A DNA stretch of 64,000 bases from Sclerotiophoma versabilis (taxonomy: Eukaryota; Ascomycota; Dothideomycetes; Pleosporales; Didymellaceae), in the NCBI GenBank assembly GCA_012274445.1, contig JAAROD010000011.1, positions 1,178,001-1,242,000 on the forward strand, written 5' to 3'. Within the stretch, counting starts at the first letter, position 1; each line of letters starts with the position of its first letter. The translations under genes were made by a program, and so were the position numbers. Below, piece after piece: positions 1 to 11,918 of the stretch. The notes below the pieces were generated by a model that worked only from the letters and a program-made list of their open reading frames with translations, made no database searches and had not been told where the DNA came from.

Positions 1-2009
1 AAGGAGAAACTGGCTTTGTTGGGCCATGAGTGCATGTGGTGAGTACCTCGAGGTTTCAGTTTGCACTCAGCTCACTACTGTAGGTACCGCGTCATCATTG
101 ATGAAGCACAATGTATCAAGAACAGGCAGACCGTTGGCTCGAAGGCTGCTCACGATTTGATGGCTATACACCGTATGGTCATGACAGGAACGCCGATGAT
201 GAACACAATCGATGAGCTTTTCCCGCTTATTCGGTTCCTTCGAATTCCTCCATAGTAAGTACAAAGGATGTGCGACATACAGTCAACAAGCTAATTAAAA
301 TTAGTAACGATTGGTCGAGGTAAAATATACTGAGTGTATTGTCTCACGTTTCTAGCTAACAATCGTAGATTCAATCAGGAATTCAGCAAGCCACTCCGAA
401 GCCCACACCCCGAAACCAGAAAGCGCGCCATGCAGCGCGTACAAGTCCTTCTGAAGTCACTGATGCTTCGGCGCCAGAAGGACTCCGTTGTTGATGGTGA
501 AATCGTGTGCAAGCTGCCGCCGAAGCATCTTTCTAAAGAGGCTGTCGAGTTCAGCGATGAAGAGATGGAGATTTACAGAGCTCTTGAGACCAAGTCACAG
601 ATTCAACTCAACAAATACCTCGAGAAGGGTACCCTTTCAGGTGAGTACAACCCAACATACTGACAACCTTCACGATCCGGTCTGACCTTCATGTGACAGC
701 CAACTACGCAAACGTTCTCGTCCTACTCCTCCGTCTCCGCCAAGCCTGCTGCCACCCACACCTCATCAAAGATCTTAGTCAACCCGCTACCGAAAACATC
801 GCTGAGGACGATCTGCTGAGTCGTGCCAAGGCTTTACATGAAGAAGTGGTGAATCGATTGAAGATCGCCGAGGATTTTGAGTGTCCGGTCTGTTTTGACG
901 CAGACCTCAACCCGACGATCATCGTGCCCTGCGGTCACACTGTATGTGGAGAATGTGTTCAAAAACTCGTCGACCCGACACGTGCTATTAGGGATGGTCA
1001 CGAGAATGCCGGCGCGGCAAAGTGTCCACAATGTCGTGGAGAGCTGAAGGCCTCCATGATTACGGATTACAAACACTTCTGCAAAGTCCACGCTTCGGAG
1101 AAGCTTGACCCGGCCGAGCGGGCTGCTTCGGAGGAGCTTGTCCATGAAGACTCTGACTCTGACTCTGACTCTGATGACGAAGAAGAAGAAGATGGTGATG
1201 ACGTTGACAAGAATGGTAACCTTGCTGACTTTGTTGTCGCTGACGAAGAAGGGTCCGAATATGAAGCCGAGGAGTCAGATCATGCGAATGATGATAATGT
1301 TTCAGAGCCTGGCACCTCCACGAAGTCTAAGAAGAAGATGATGAAAAAGCGCAGCAAGGATAAAGGTAAGGCGAAGGCTAAGCCCAAAGTCACATTAGCG
1401 CAGCTGAAGAAGGAATCCCTCCGCAACAAGGCTGCTAAGCAGAAGTACTTGCGTCGTCTGCGAAAGAACTGGATTACCTCCGCTAAGATTGAGAAAACTA
1501 TGGAACTCGTGAGCGATATTGCTGCGAAGGATGCAACCGAGAAGATTCTCATCTTCAGCCAGTTCACCTCGCTTCTCGATCTCCTCGAAGTACCCATGTA
1601 CGAGAGAGGACTAAAGTATCAGCGTTATGACGGAAGCATGTCGATGGGCGATCGAGCTGATGCCGTTGAGAAGTTCATGGACAGTCCCGATGAGAGGATC
1701 ATGTTGTTGTCACTTAAGGCAGGTAACGCTGGTCTCAACCTTGCAAAGGCATCCCAAGTCATCCTCTTAGACCCTTTCTGGAATCCCTACGTCGAAGAGC
1801 AGGCTATCGATCGCGCACATCGCATGCCTCAGCCTAGAGAGGTGACGGTTCACCGCGTCCTGGTTCCTGAGACGGTCGAGGATCGCATCTGCCAGATCCA
1901 AGATAAGAAGCGCGAGATGATCGACACTGCTTTGGACGAGAAGAGTAGCAAGAACCTCACCCGACTCGACGCTCGTGAGCTCAGGTTCATCTTCGGCATG
2001 GGCAGATAG
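1..2009 (+). CDS. RING-finger SNF2-family ATPase, Uls1/Rad16-like (5' truncated by window)
   Basis: 3' part of a Swi2/Snf2 DNA-dependent ATPase with a RING E3 domain set between the two helicase lobes, the layout of Uls1, Rad16 and Rad5. Exons read as 1-38, 84-254, 305-319, 369-640 and 700-2009, all in frame. Motif II (DEAQ) is near base 100. A C3HC4 RING (CPVC...CGHTVC...CPQC) spans about 880-1045. An acidic run follows (Asp/Ser then Glu, about 1145-1200), then a Lys-rich stretch. Helicase lobe 2 covers about 1540-1950, with the FSQF segment, GNAGLNL and QAIDRAHRMPQ as motif VI. The RING spacing and the basic stretch after it look most like Uls1 (SUMO-targeted translocase), but with the N-terminus missing Rad16-like proteins remain possible. 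Likely nuclear, in DNA repair or SUMO-conjugate handling. The third exon is only 15 nt. Confidence 0.85.
305..319 (+). other. 15-nt microexon of the SNF2/RING gene
   Basis: Exon 2 ends on the first two bases of a Tyr codon before GTAAGT at 255. Joining directly to the exon at 369 makes a stop. A TAG acceptor at 302-304 and a GT donor at 320 bracket 15 bases. Inserted, they give Y-N-D-W-S-R in frame, leading into FNQEF, which is the sequence expected in this part of the SNF2 family. Confidence 0.8.
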
Positions 2010-2507
2010 AAAGGCAAAGATGACATTCATGTGAGGATCGCTTTCGCACATCAGTCAGACCTACAAGGATATTCGAGGACTGTCATGACTGAGCTTTGTG
2101 TTCTCTCTGCATCATGAAAGACTGTCACCTTGGTGGTCGCAGCATCATTCTATCGCGACGACACGTTTTGCTAGCAAGTCATTCCACTAGCCACACTTTT
2201 TCTTCTCTTAGGACGGATGGCGTCTGCATTCACGACTGAGCATAGAATACTTTCGCATCTTGATACCCGATCTTCAGAGATCACAGGAGTGCACATGCGA
2301 ACACTCAAGACGATATGGTCACGTCGGTAATGGAGGTTTAAAGGTGTTTTGCAAAGAACGAGATGGTCTCAGGGCGGCCATGGTGTTCCGGTTTGGGAAA
2401 TACAGGCTGTCACTTGGCAGAAGACAACGTAATGACATATAGATCAAGACTGATCTTTACTTGATGTGCATAGCGTTATGCTCATTCGGCTGTGGATTGA
2501 GTAGAGC
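2010..2507. other. Convergent intergenic region
   Basis: Holds the 3' flanks of the SNF2/RING gene (+) and the F-box gene (-). Short open frames here show no recognisable protein and no coding-like composition. No repeat was seen. Confidence 0.6.
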
Positions 2508-4509
2508 CTACAGACCATAGCCTCTCAACCACCTTACCTCTCTAGCTTGCTGTTCCAGCGCCCGCCTCATCTCAAGGCTATACTCCTTTTGAATTGCCTT
2601 GGTGTCGGCTTGGTCGTCGTCGACTTGGCGTTCGAGTGCGTCCTCGAATGTGTCGACGTCAAACAACTCTTCACGTCCAAAGCTGACCATGGCTAAGTTC
2701 CCATCGCCGGTCCAGACGACCAGGTTCTCCGTCCCCAGCTCTTGCATCGAAGCGGTTGAGCGTGGGGACAGTAGCGAAGGCGAAGAGGTAGGCATGATGC
2801 GCTGCACGATATCACCATACCCAGTCTCTATCCCGGGATTTGCCGAAACTCGGTTCGCCCGCTCTTCCCGTTTCTGAGAGTCGTTGATATTGAACTGATG
2901 CACTGGTGTGCTGCCGTCGCGCTCCACCCACTTCATGTTCCCATCGCCGTCGCTAAAGACTATTCTTGTGCCGTGGCTTGCTACGCTCAGTAACTTTGAG
3001 GAAGAGGCGGTTTGTCGGTTCTGGTAGCATGCGCTTGTGTTGCGCGTTGTGCGACTGTCGGAGCTGTTGATGGCGTAGGTGGGCGAGGGCGAAAGACTGT
3101 ACAGTTCCAGACTGCCCTTCCCTTTGTACTCGCCTGCCGTCACTAGTGTCACACCACCCGTTTCACGTGCTTCTCGCAGCATACCAGGCGATGAGTACGG
3201 CGCGCCCAGGCGTAGGCTGTTCGGTATGAACGGCTGCGGTATAAGGGAGAGACACGATATGCGCGCGCCGGAGTGTACGGTGCCGCGTAAGCGAGGGAAG
3301 TAGCGTCGGTCGAAGTTGAGAAGTGAGGTGAAGCGCCCGCTCACCCATATGTCTCCATTTCCGTCGCCGAGGGTAGAGGGCAAGTGTGCGATTGAAAGGG
3401 CGCCTGGTTGTGAGAGGGAAACGTGGCCGCCGAAGTCGCCGGTGTCGAGGCGCGAAAAGGATGTTGAGGTGTTCAGTAGCTCGACACGTGAAGAAGTAGG
3501 TGTAGGTTTACGGGTATCGTGAAGATGTAGCGTCCAATTTGTACCAACTGTCAGGGGCATGCTATGGTGTGCTTCGCTGAGAGCTGTTATAGGGAACGGG
3601 TATGGCGTCTGCGACACAAGCTGGAGAGTATTGAGATCAACTTCGTTGAGTGTGCTTTGTACGGCAAAGAAGGCTTTGTGCTGGACGCTATCAATGCTCA
3701 CGCATTCGACTGCACCAGTCTCGGTCATGATGGCCCGGCTCTGGGTGAGGCGCGTCTCGCGATCCAGATCGGGACCTCTATTCGATAGCATGCCTGCCTC
3801 ACTCTTTGCAATAGATCTCCCAATATTGCTACTATGCGCAGTCGCGTCCCATATCTTGATGCTCCCATCGTCCAGCGGCGCAATGAGTCTTGAGGCTAGG
3901 CCGTCCACACCGTAGAGTATGCCTGCGCCGGTAGCCTCTAGCTTTACATTGTTGTCGTCGTCGTCATTATCGTCATCCTCGTCCCCATGCCCTGCATCCT
4001 GGAACCAGCTTATCTGCAGTGGGGCGTGACGCTGCACGAACTCCTCGTACCAGTTCACCTTCTCTGCTGTTCCACTAGGATCCCAGTTGTTCAGCAGCGC
4101 AGCCCTCCTCTTCTCCCTGTTCTTGTTCAGTTGCGCCTCTGCGCCTGGCGCATGGGGATTGTGTACAGTGATGTCGAAGGAGTCGGCCAGGCTGTTCGCA
4201 GCTTCTATCAACTCGGCCAGGCGTGGATCTGCCTCAGCTGTCGGCGATGTGAAAGTGATCTCAAGGCGGCGTCGACGCCGCTCCGTGTACGAATGGGAGA
4301 AGCATAGTTGCTTCCAAAGCTTGTTGTCCCGGCTAAGGTTGAGAAATCGGTGGGAGACGTGCTGGAGATTGACGAGCTCTGAGGGTTCAAGGACTGGGTG
4401 GTTGTTAGCATTATGTGGGGAAGCTATCGATAGGCTAGGACGTACAAGCAACAATCTGAAGGATGAGCTCGTCGGGCAGGTGTAGCAGGCTGCGCCGTGA
4501 TTCGGACAT
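2508..4509 (-). CDS. F-box protein with WD40-like C-terminal region
   Basis: Probable SCF ubiquitin-ligase substrate adaptor. Exons on the minus strand are 4509-4446 and 4393-2508, with a 52-nt intron starting GTACGT; 649 residues. The start at 4509 was chosen because it restores a full N-terminal F-box (about residues 9-50: LPDELILQIVAFLEPSEL, then HVSHRFLNLSRDNKLWKQL) across the intron. A longer reading from 4535 breaks it. After the F-box come a charged linker with an Asp/Asn-rich run, then WD40-like strands (for example DGSIKIWDATA) suggesting a degenerate beta-propeller for substrate binding. Consistent with fungal F-box/WD proteins of unknown target. It converges on the SNF2 gene and diverges from the gene starting at 5240. 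Confidence 0.82.
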
Positions 4510-5239
4510 GTTGGTGCTTTAGCCAGATACAACATACAAGGTGCGGAAAAAGGAAATGGCCAATTGCGACTTTATCTACACAACTACCTTGAAGGGCTGC
4601 ATAGCTCCGACTGAGGGCGGAGGGCTGCCGATAGGGCTGAGTCCTGACGACGTGGACCTGACATGACTCGTGTGCGCCGTTATACCACCGCGACCAGACG
4701 ATCATCAACGACACCCTCCAACTAACCACACAGTCGTCTCAATCGGTAAAACAGAAACCACGTCAGTAACGGGCTGGAACGCTACAGCGGTGGTCCTGCT
4801 AACGCATCTTTGAGCTGGAAGCTTCTCAGAGCGCTCAAAGACGCCTTGAGGCCTGTCCGTAACCTAACCAATGGCCAATACTGTGACCCAACCCACGCTT
4901 TCCTTTCTCCCATTTCCAGACATGCTTCGAGCTTGCACGCATCTATTTTTGCCTCATCTCATCGCTGCACAAAGCCTCGGTGCCTTTATTCACAGGCAAC
5001 CCACACCCCTTTCGGACCTCGATTATGCACGGTGCGGCTTGGGACAGTGTAAAACAAAGGCAAGGTCGCCATGTATGGCATGCACTGATAAACAAGCAAG
5101 ACATCTCATGTTACACTGTCGTCGTTTCTCCAAACCTTTTCATTTCTCCTGCGTTCTCATTTACTCAAACTCCTTGTGAGCTGATTCTGCTGAGCCGAAG
5201 CATATCCCTCCTACTTTATCCCTAACTACGGTCACCGCG
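4510..5239. other. Divergent promoter region, F-box gene / 5240 gene
   Basis: 730 bases between two divergent starts. It is pyrimidine-rich just upstream of the ATG at 5240. Several overlapping short ORFs with no family resemblance were not accepted as genes. Confidence 0.55.
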
Positions 5240-7125
5240 ATGGAGTACATCAGCAACAGCTTCCGTAAGATCGGCCACTTCTTCTCTTCTCCGCTCCCTG
5301 CCAGTACTCTGGGCAAACGCAAAGCCAGCAGTCTCGAAGGCGTTGAGCCGATCGAGGAGCTGGGTCATGCAGACCGGGAAGGCAGTTCCAATACTCGCGA
5401 CTCAGTATCCGATCGTGAACCTGATAGCTACTGTGGCTACCAGCTGCCGCAGCCACCGCAGAGGCGCATCCGGGAGCCTACGGCAACCAGTCGAGCGGGC
5501 AACGTTCTGCATAGCGCCAACAAGGCCATGCGGAAAGCACAGATAGCAATGGGGAAAGTTGTTAATACTCAGACAGTGCAACCAGAAAAGCAGGATATGC
5601 AAAAAGAGGCAAAGAGACGACGACTCCAGGAAGATGATGACCGAAAGGCGCTGCTTGAGCATCAGAGGAAGTCACAAACAACGGCTGTGAAACCCAAGAA
5701 AGGTCTTGTGGATGTGTCAAATAAGGTTCGACAAATTACAGGTGCCGAAGTACTCACTTCAAAGGGCAGGTGGTCCATTGAGCCCAACCGACATGCTAGG
5801 AAGCTTCTTGAGAGGCACAATCATGACGCTGCAGCAATGCTCAAAGACCTTCAGGAGCCAGACTATGCCTGCCGTGATGCGGAGATCCGCGATGCAATAT
5901 GGAAGATGATGGATCAGATCAAGGCATTTGCCAAAGAACACTTCGGCTTCTTGGGCGTCAATGACAGGCGCTTGCGGCAAACCCTAGACAGCATGAAGAA
6001 GGAGACAGTGAAGATCATCGGATGTGTTGCGTCTGGTGGTCCAGCAGGCCCAAGTGGGTGGGAAGACCTCTTTCTCGTGAGCGATAAACGGCAGGCCCTC
6101 GTCTGTGCCATCGTTGGCAACGTCCTTGTTGAGCAAGTCTTCCACCACATTTTCTTCGGAGGCACTGAAGACCAGATCAAGGAAGTGTCTGCTTTACAGC
6201 TCGAGCACAGGTACAAAGACGGTAAGTCCTGCCCCCCCCCCCCCCCCCAAACTATTGCCATAGCCTGACATACACAGGCTTCAACCGCAATACCCTCTAT
6301 GCAAACAAGATCCACGACTACCTCACATCCACTTCTCGGAAGGGCAAAGCACCTATTGGTCACCCCAAAATCACCCTCCAGCTCCCAGAAAACTTCAACG
6401 CTCACATCAACCACATCGTCGCCGCTTTGTACACGCACCTCAAGCCCATCCTCCATCTCATCCGCGTCGAGACCAGCCCCAGCAGCTCAATCGTTTCCCA
6501 TCTGCACTCCCTCACAACCCTCGCCGCGATACTGAGTCTGCAGATGCGCCTAGACAACCACACAGTGTACCATATGACGCCCGTGTTCAAAGAACAACCC
6601 TTTCTGCGCTCAGAAATGGAGTGCCTCAACCATTCCGCCATGGTAGCCACGCACCCCTGGGGCGAAGGGGATGAGGATCTTGTTTCCAGGCCGAAGCAGG
6701 AACACCGCAAGGGTGTGGATGGGAGAGAATTGAGCCGTATGAAGCGCGATGTGGGCCTTGTTCAGATTACTCTCATGCCGGGTTTTACTGCGTACCGGCC
6801 TGGCGGATGGGAGACATTGTCTTCCACAGCCGAGAACGTACAGTATGAAGAGGGCTGCGAGGGGAAGGGTGTACGTGTCCGCCAGCTGACGAATGCGTGG
6901 GTGTACTGTCGGTGGGGACGACAGCGGGTATGGGAAGATGGGAAGCTGGCCGATGATCCAGAGATGCACGGTGTCGAATGGAAGGACGGTGGATTTGTGG
7001 ATTTCTTCCCTGGTGTTGAAGGAGTTACAGATCCTGATCCTGATAGGACGGCGAGGAAGAAGAGAGCGAGAAGGAAGAAGACAGAACAGGAAGCAGCGCA
7101 GGATGTTGCGGTCGAGGAAGAGTGA
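5240..7125 (+). CDS. Hypothetical protein, 609 residues
   Basis: I do not recognise this protein. Exons 5240-6221 and 6278-7125 join in frame through a split Gly codon (HRYKDG then FNRNTLYANK). No signal peptide or membrane segment is evident. The N-terminal 170 residues are polar and basic (a KRKASS segment, Gln/Lys/Arg-rich tracts with KRRRLQEDDDRK), suggesting a nuclear or nucleic-acid-associated protein with a coiled-coil-like stretch. The middle (about residues 170-420) is more ordered and helix-rich. The C-terminus ends in a very basic segment (ARKKRARRKK) followed by acidic residues. The intron contains an uninterrupted 17-base C run. Its neighbours give no functional hint. Confidence 0.8.
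6232..6248 (+). repeat. 17-base poly-C run inside an intron
   Basis: Uninterrupted C homopolymer 10 bases after the GTAAGT donor of the only intron of the 5240-7125 gene. It lies well clear of the CAG acceptor at 6275-6277. Confidence 0.95.
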
Positions 7126-7277
7126 CGACATGGGGGTTTTCTTTTTGGTTGGAAATATAACAAAAAGGTTTCTAGTAGGTTAGGATTGGAATCTCGTAAA
7201 TTTATTGCATCGAACGCTAGTAATTATATTTGTATCGCTATTTAGCAAAACTGTCTCGACATCGCCCTCGCTGTTTC

Positions 7278-8145
7278 CTATGTAGCGATGTGTATCATCC
7301 CGTTAAGAAGAAACACAACAGCCCATGTCCATATGCTAGCGCCTGATGCAGAAGATCCGGCATCTCCTGTTGCGACAGAAGGCTGTCCTGATGCAGCACT
7401 TTGCTCTGGCACAACGTCCTCGAGTGTCCCAGTCGCCTGTCTTGCCGGCGGGAACGTCGTGGTTGCATGCCCTGCGAGATTCCTAACCCTGACATGGTTT
7501 CGTGCCAACACGTCCTTCTCATCTAGCTCACAGTCCAGTAGGAACTGGTTGACATTGAATGGCGTCCTCGTGTCGGCTGCGATGAGAGTCCCGTTCTCAT
7601 CAAACGAGTCGCCGTCTCCAAGTCCTCGGTATTGAGTTGGTAAGGCAAAGGTAGGGGGTGTGGCGAACAAATAGAAATTGTAGCTGTGTGCGACATCGCC
7701 GACTGGGGGTGCAGGTTGCAGGTACTGTACGACAGGTGAGTCGGGAATGGTTAAGAGAGCGGTGTTGTTTCCATCTGGAGGTGGAGTCGTGTCCGACAGT
7801 GTCAAGCCTGTTGCTAGCCAGTGCAGTCTCGACACTCTCTGGTTATCGAGCGGCCAGTCGAGGTCTACCATAAAGAGAAGTGCCGCGGGACTTGTAGGAT
7901 TCCATGACGGTGTGCTGATATTCGGGATGTTGGACATGTCTGGACTGTTAGTTAACCGATGAATAAAGGAGAATGGAGGTACAGGATATTAGGAACTTAC
8001 AGCCAGGGTGCATCAGCGCACCAGGTGCGTGTATAGGTCGTGGGCCGAACGTCACATCGAGGCGTTCATCATCTGGTATACTTTCTGCTTGAGCGTACGT
8101 GTGTCCAACGAGTGCCGTTGCAGTAAGTAACGTTCTGAATAACAT
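7278..8145 (-). CDS. Secreted PEBP-like protein, probable GPI anchor
   Basis: Phosphatidylethanolamine-binding-protein-like secreted protein. Exons 8145-8001 and 7939-7278 are joined by a 61-nt intron (GTAAGT donor), giving 268 residues. Residues 1-18 form a signal peptide (MLFRTLLTATALVGHTYA, then QAES). The core has the PEBP pattern: LLFMVDLDWP for the usual MxDPDAP strand, LHWLATGL for the HW segment, and YNFYLFATPP for the HxYxF/Y segment. The C-terminal 50 residues are Ser/Gly/Ala-rich and end in a hydrophobic tail (WTWAVVFLLNGMIHIAT), as in GPI-anchored fungal wall proteins. The canonical DPDAP is altered, so ligand binding may differ. The acceptor chosen uses the second of two nearby AGs, because only that one keeps the frame. 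Confidence 0.8.
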
Positions 8146-9497
8146 TGCGGAAGGAGTTGAAGTGGAACAACTTGAAGTGAGTGGATACCAACGCTTATTG
8201 TGTGTTGTTCGCCTGGCCCGTTAACTGTCTAGGGTGGTTGGTCTCCAAGAAACGACGATGCTATGCATGACGTCCACCAAGCCGCCGTGTGGCATTGGCG
8301 TATTGGGCCGGCCTTACTGAACGAGGACTGCCTTCACCTGTGAGCAGTTCCATTTACAGCTGCGAGCCAGGGTTTTGAGACAACGGAGTTGCTAAAGTCA
8401 CACAGGCAAGAAACAGCTACAGGTATGGCGGTCATGGGAAGATCGTCAGGCACCATCGATGCAAGAGGAAATCGTGGACCACAGAAGGAACATCAAGCGC
8501 AGGATAACGATCATCATGTCCGCCCGGCGTACGGCTGGCCCACAGCGCTTTCATTGTGGCTGTGCTGCACTTTGTGTTATGCTAGGGTCAGGTTTGGAGA
8601 GAGATGCAATGTTGGAAGCTTTGTCTGAGCCGAGCGCGCCGAAGCGCGACTTGGTGCGTCACCCAAGACTCTTGGCTGACCACGCGCCTGCCGAATTACC
8701 AATTCAGTTGCGGAAGCTGGGAGTAAAAGAAGTGTCATTTGGAAGAAACGCCGGTACAAACGAAATCGACGCAGTATAGAGAAGAAACTCCTCAAATTAT
8801 CCATCTGAACGTCATCTTATCGATCTTCCAGCAGCGACAAACAAAAACAATTATAGGAATATGGTATAAGCAAGTCACACTCCACCGAAGCCCCCCACAG
8901 TCATGAACATCGAACTCTTCCCTAGAAACCGACAAGCGACAGATACAAAAGAACTCCGTCCCAGCGCATGAGAGATGGCGTAGGTATGATAGCGAATGTT
9001 ACAAAGAGATGAGTCTGGCCTAGGCCAGAACAGAGTCGAGAGCGATCGGTCGTGTATGTGCTGGCAGGTCGCGAAATGAAGAAACAAGTATAACGCCAGC
9101 TCTCAGATATCCAATCGAGAAGCAATGGAAACGTCCCAAGTCCGATTCATCCCATAGCCGCAATGCTCCGACCGGGAAATCGATCAAGGCCGAAAAAGAT
9201 GGGTATATAAGAGTTTTTGTTGTAGTGATGATGATGCCTCAACAAGTTGCCATAGCTTGTATACTGTCTCTTTGGCCTCAAGCGAGCATCCACGCGCACG
9301 TTGAAATCGGCAGCGGTGTATGCAGGCTTCGGCCGCCGTACAGCACTACAAGGGTGCTCCAAGAGTGTTTACCTAGAGCCAATCATTTGGCCGATTCGAC
9401 TGGGCGGTCTGCGTCTCTGCTTGAGTGTGATCCGTGGGGTTGGCAATAGCGGACCTAGGAGGCTACGCTGCCGATTTGAGGCTGATGGATAGTTGCA
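8146..9497. other. 1.35-kb gene-free stretch
   Basis: Upstream of the PEBP-like gene (-) and downstream of the Som1-type gene (-). Short ORFs on both strands have no recognisable content. A TATATAA on the plus strand near 9191 is not followed by a convincing gene. It probably holds the Som1 3' UTR and the PEBP promoter. Confidence 0.55.
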
Positions 9498-11918
9498 CTA
9501 TATTCCATCACCAGCCTCAACTCCATTTGTAAAGTCATCAAAGCCGACCAAGCTGCCAAAACCGCCAGAATCTTCGCCAGTGTGTAGGAAAGAATCGAAG
9601 TCAAAGTTCTCGAGCGCTGCGTCGCCGTCGCCAAAGTTGAGACCAATGTCGAAACTGTTTTCTGTGAGATCACCAAACGGGGCATCGTTGCCCATAGGCT
9701 GCTGTTGCTGGGCAGGAGGTTGCGCTTGCGGAGGCTGTTGTGGGGCTTGAGGCTGGCCGTTCGGGTTGAAGGATTTCGCATGCATCGGCGTGATCGGTGT
9801 AGACGGCGTCGGTGTAGGTGCTTCTTCACCAGCGGAGGCTGCTGGAGTTGTACCTGTGTTTGGCCCTTTCTTTGGCGCAGGCTTCTGAAATCAATATCAA
9901 TGTCGCTCAGAATTTGGGAAGCGCACAACTTTACCTTATTGTCTTTGGTCCCTTTCTTCTTGGGGGCTGCCTTGTTTGCTTGGTTTGGAGTCGGTGGTGC
10001 CTGGTTTGACATTGCTGGCGATGCCTCTGGTCTTTGTTCATTCGCAGGGGCTGGGGGAGGTGGCATTTGACCCCTCTGCGGGGGGCCGCCAGTCATGGGA
10101 CCTCCCATCATCTGTGGTTGCTGGGGCATGCCGGGTTGCGGTGGTCCACCACGCCATTGGCCATTCATCTGACCGTTGCGCATAGCCTCCATCTGCTGTG
10201 GTGTCATCTGCTGCTGGCCGTTGAAGTTCGCGCCAGGATGCGAGCTCGGCGGTCGCATCATAGGGTTGTTAGGCATCTGCGGGTAGAACTGTGGTGGCAT
10301 GCCTGGAGGCGCCAAGTTGGGGTCTGGAAAGTTCATGTTGGGTGCAGGTGAGCCCCGCTGCTGTTGCATGACGCCTTCAGGCATGGGGGAACCAGGCAGT
10401 CCTTGTTGGCCCAGCTTGGGTGTCCGGCCCTTCATATCGGCTGGGTTTGGCGACGGTCCAGCTCGGGTGCCAGAGGGCGACATGGCTGGCGGGAATTGGC
10501 CTTGGCCTTGCTGGTGGGGACCAGATATGTTATCCTGCTCTTGTCGTGCCATGAGTAACCGTTTCTTGTTCTGTTGCTCTAGTAGCATGAGCTGCATTTG
10601 GTAGTCTTGCAGGGCATGGCTGCCCTGCTGAGGCTGGCCGGGCTGCTGTGGCGGCATGCCGGGTCGAGGCTGGTTGCCAGCAAACATGATTTCCTGGCCG
10701 TCCAGGCCTTGGTTCATGGGAGAGCCCTGGGTCATAGCCTGAGGGGAGGCAGTGTTATTCAGTGCTACTCTGTGTGCTTGGGCCAGGCTTTGGGCGTATA
10801 CCTCGATGTTCTTCTGCTGCGGATTATTGGCCGGCTGTCCAAACTCGTTGAACTGAGGGTTGGGCATGTTGTTGTTCATGGCGCCTGTATCGCGCACGGG
10901 TTAGCAGATGGGAGGTGAATGGGCAGAAGTGCACGACCTACCCTCAACACGAGGCCGCTTGTTCGGCGAGGGGGCGTTTTCGTTTGCGTTTGGCGAGGGG
11001 GCGCGCTGGCCGTTCATGTCCATCTGCGAGCCGTCTCGCTGCATTTGGGCGCCCATCATGTTGGGCTTGTTCATCTGGCCCATGTTGGCCATGGGGTTGC
11101 CGTTGCTGTTTGGGAGTCAGCAGGGCAGCGAACGGGACAGGCAAGGGGAGGGGAGGGTGCACGTACGGGCGGTTGTTCTGGAGGGCAGCGCGCTTGAGGT
11201 CGGTCTGGGCCACGCCGTTGGGCATGTTTGTGCGCATCATGCTGCCCACGTTCTGGTACTGGGCGTTCATGGGGTTGCTCATCATCATGCGCTGGTTGCG
11301 CTGCTCGTTCTGCATCTGGGTGATGTGCTGCGGCCGGGTTAGCAGGGCACAGGCGGGGGGGGGGGGGGGGAGACAGGCAGCAGGGCACAGACGGGAGGGG
11401 AGAGACGGGCAGCAGGGCACAGGCGGGGGGGGGGGAGAGACGGGCAGCAGGGCAGAGCAGGAGGGGGCGGAGGTGCTTACGCGCGTGTGCTGGATGTACT
11501 GCGCGCCCTTGGACGGCTGGCCCGAGCGGTCCTTGGTGGCCTGGTAGATGTCCCAGAACTGGACCCACCAGTCGAGCAGGAACGAGTTGTCGGCCATCTG
11601 GTTCTTGGGCAGCAGCGGGTTCGGCAGGCCGCTGGTCGAGTCGTCGTCGACGGGGTCCATGCCGTTGGGCTTGGTGCCCGGGCTGGTCTTCTGGGCGGGG
11701 GTGGTGGACATCTTCATGTCGCACTCGACCATGGCCCGCGCCAGGCGGTTGTGGTTGTTCCGCAGGAAGTAGTCGTAGATGTACGTGTTGAGCTGCTCGC
11801 GCGGGTCCATCTGCTGGCGCTGCGGCGGGCCGGGCATGCTCATGCTGGCCATGACGGGCGTGCCGTTGACGGGGCCGCCGTTTGCGCCCATGGCCATCTG
11901 CATCTGCGGGTTCTGCAT
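9498..11918 (-). CDS. SOM1: LisH-domain transcriptional regulator, Som1/SomA/Flo8 type
   Basis: Homolog of the Flo8/Som1/SomA family, nuclear regulators acting downstream of cAMP-PKA in adhesion, morphogenesis and sporulation. Minus-strand exons are 11918-11481, 11327-11167, 11105-10942, 10884-9935 and 9884-9498; phases agree and the product is 699 residues. A LisH motif lies at about residues 40-70 (REQLNTYIYDYFLRNNHNRLARAM), followed by the family's FLLDWWVQFWDIY block near residues 115-130. The rest is low complexity: Asn/Met-rich, then Gln/Pro/Gly-rich. A basic KKKGTK patch and an acidic Phe/Asp-rich tail (FGDGDAALENFDFDSFL) look like an activation region. The first intron is unusually long (153 nt) because of a G-rich tandem repeat. 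The start at 11918 is the first in-frame ATG; a further upstream exon cannot be excluded. Confidence 0.85.
11341..11466. repeat. G-rich tandem repeat within Som1 intron 1
   Basis: About four copies of a unit containing GGCAGCAGGGCACAG, separated by G runs of 16 (11355-11370) and 11 (11425-11435). They read as C runs in the transcript. This accounts for intron 11328-11480 being two to three times the usual length here. Confidence 0.9.

Noticed and set aside
5914..6456. 180-codon minus-strand ORF over the 5240-7125 gene
   Set aside because: Crosses the poly-C intron as a poly-Gly stretch and is antisense to a longer, better-supported frame.
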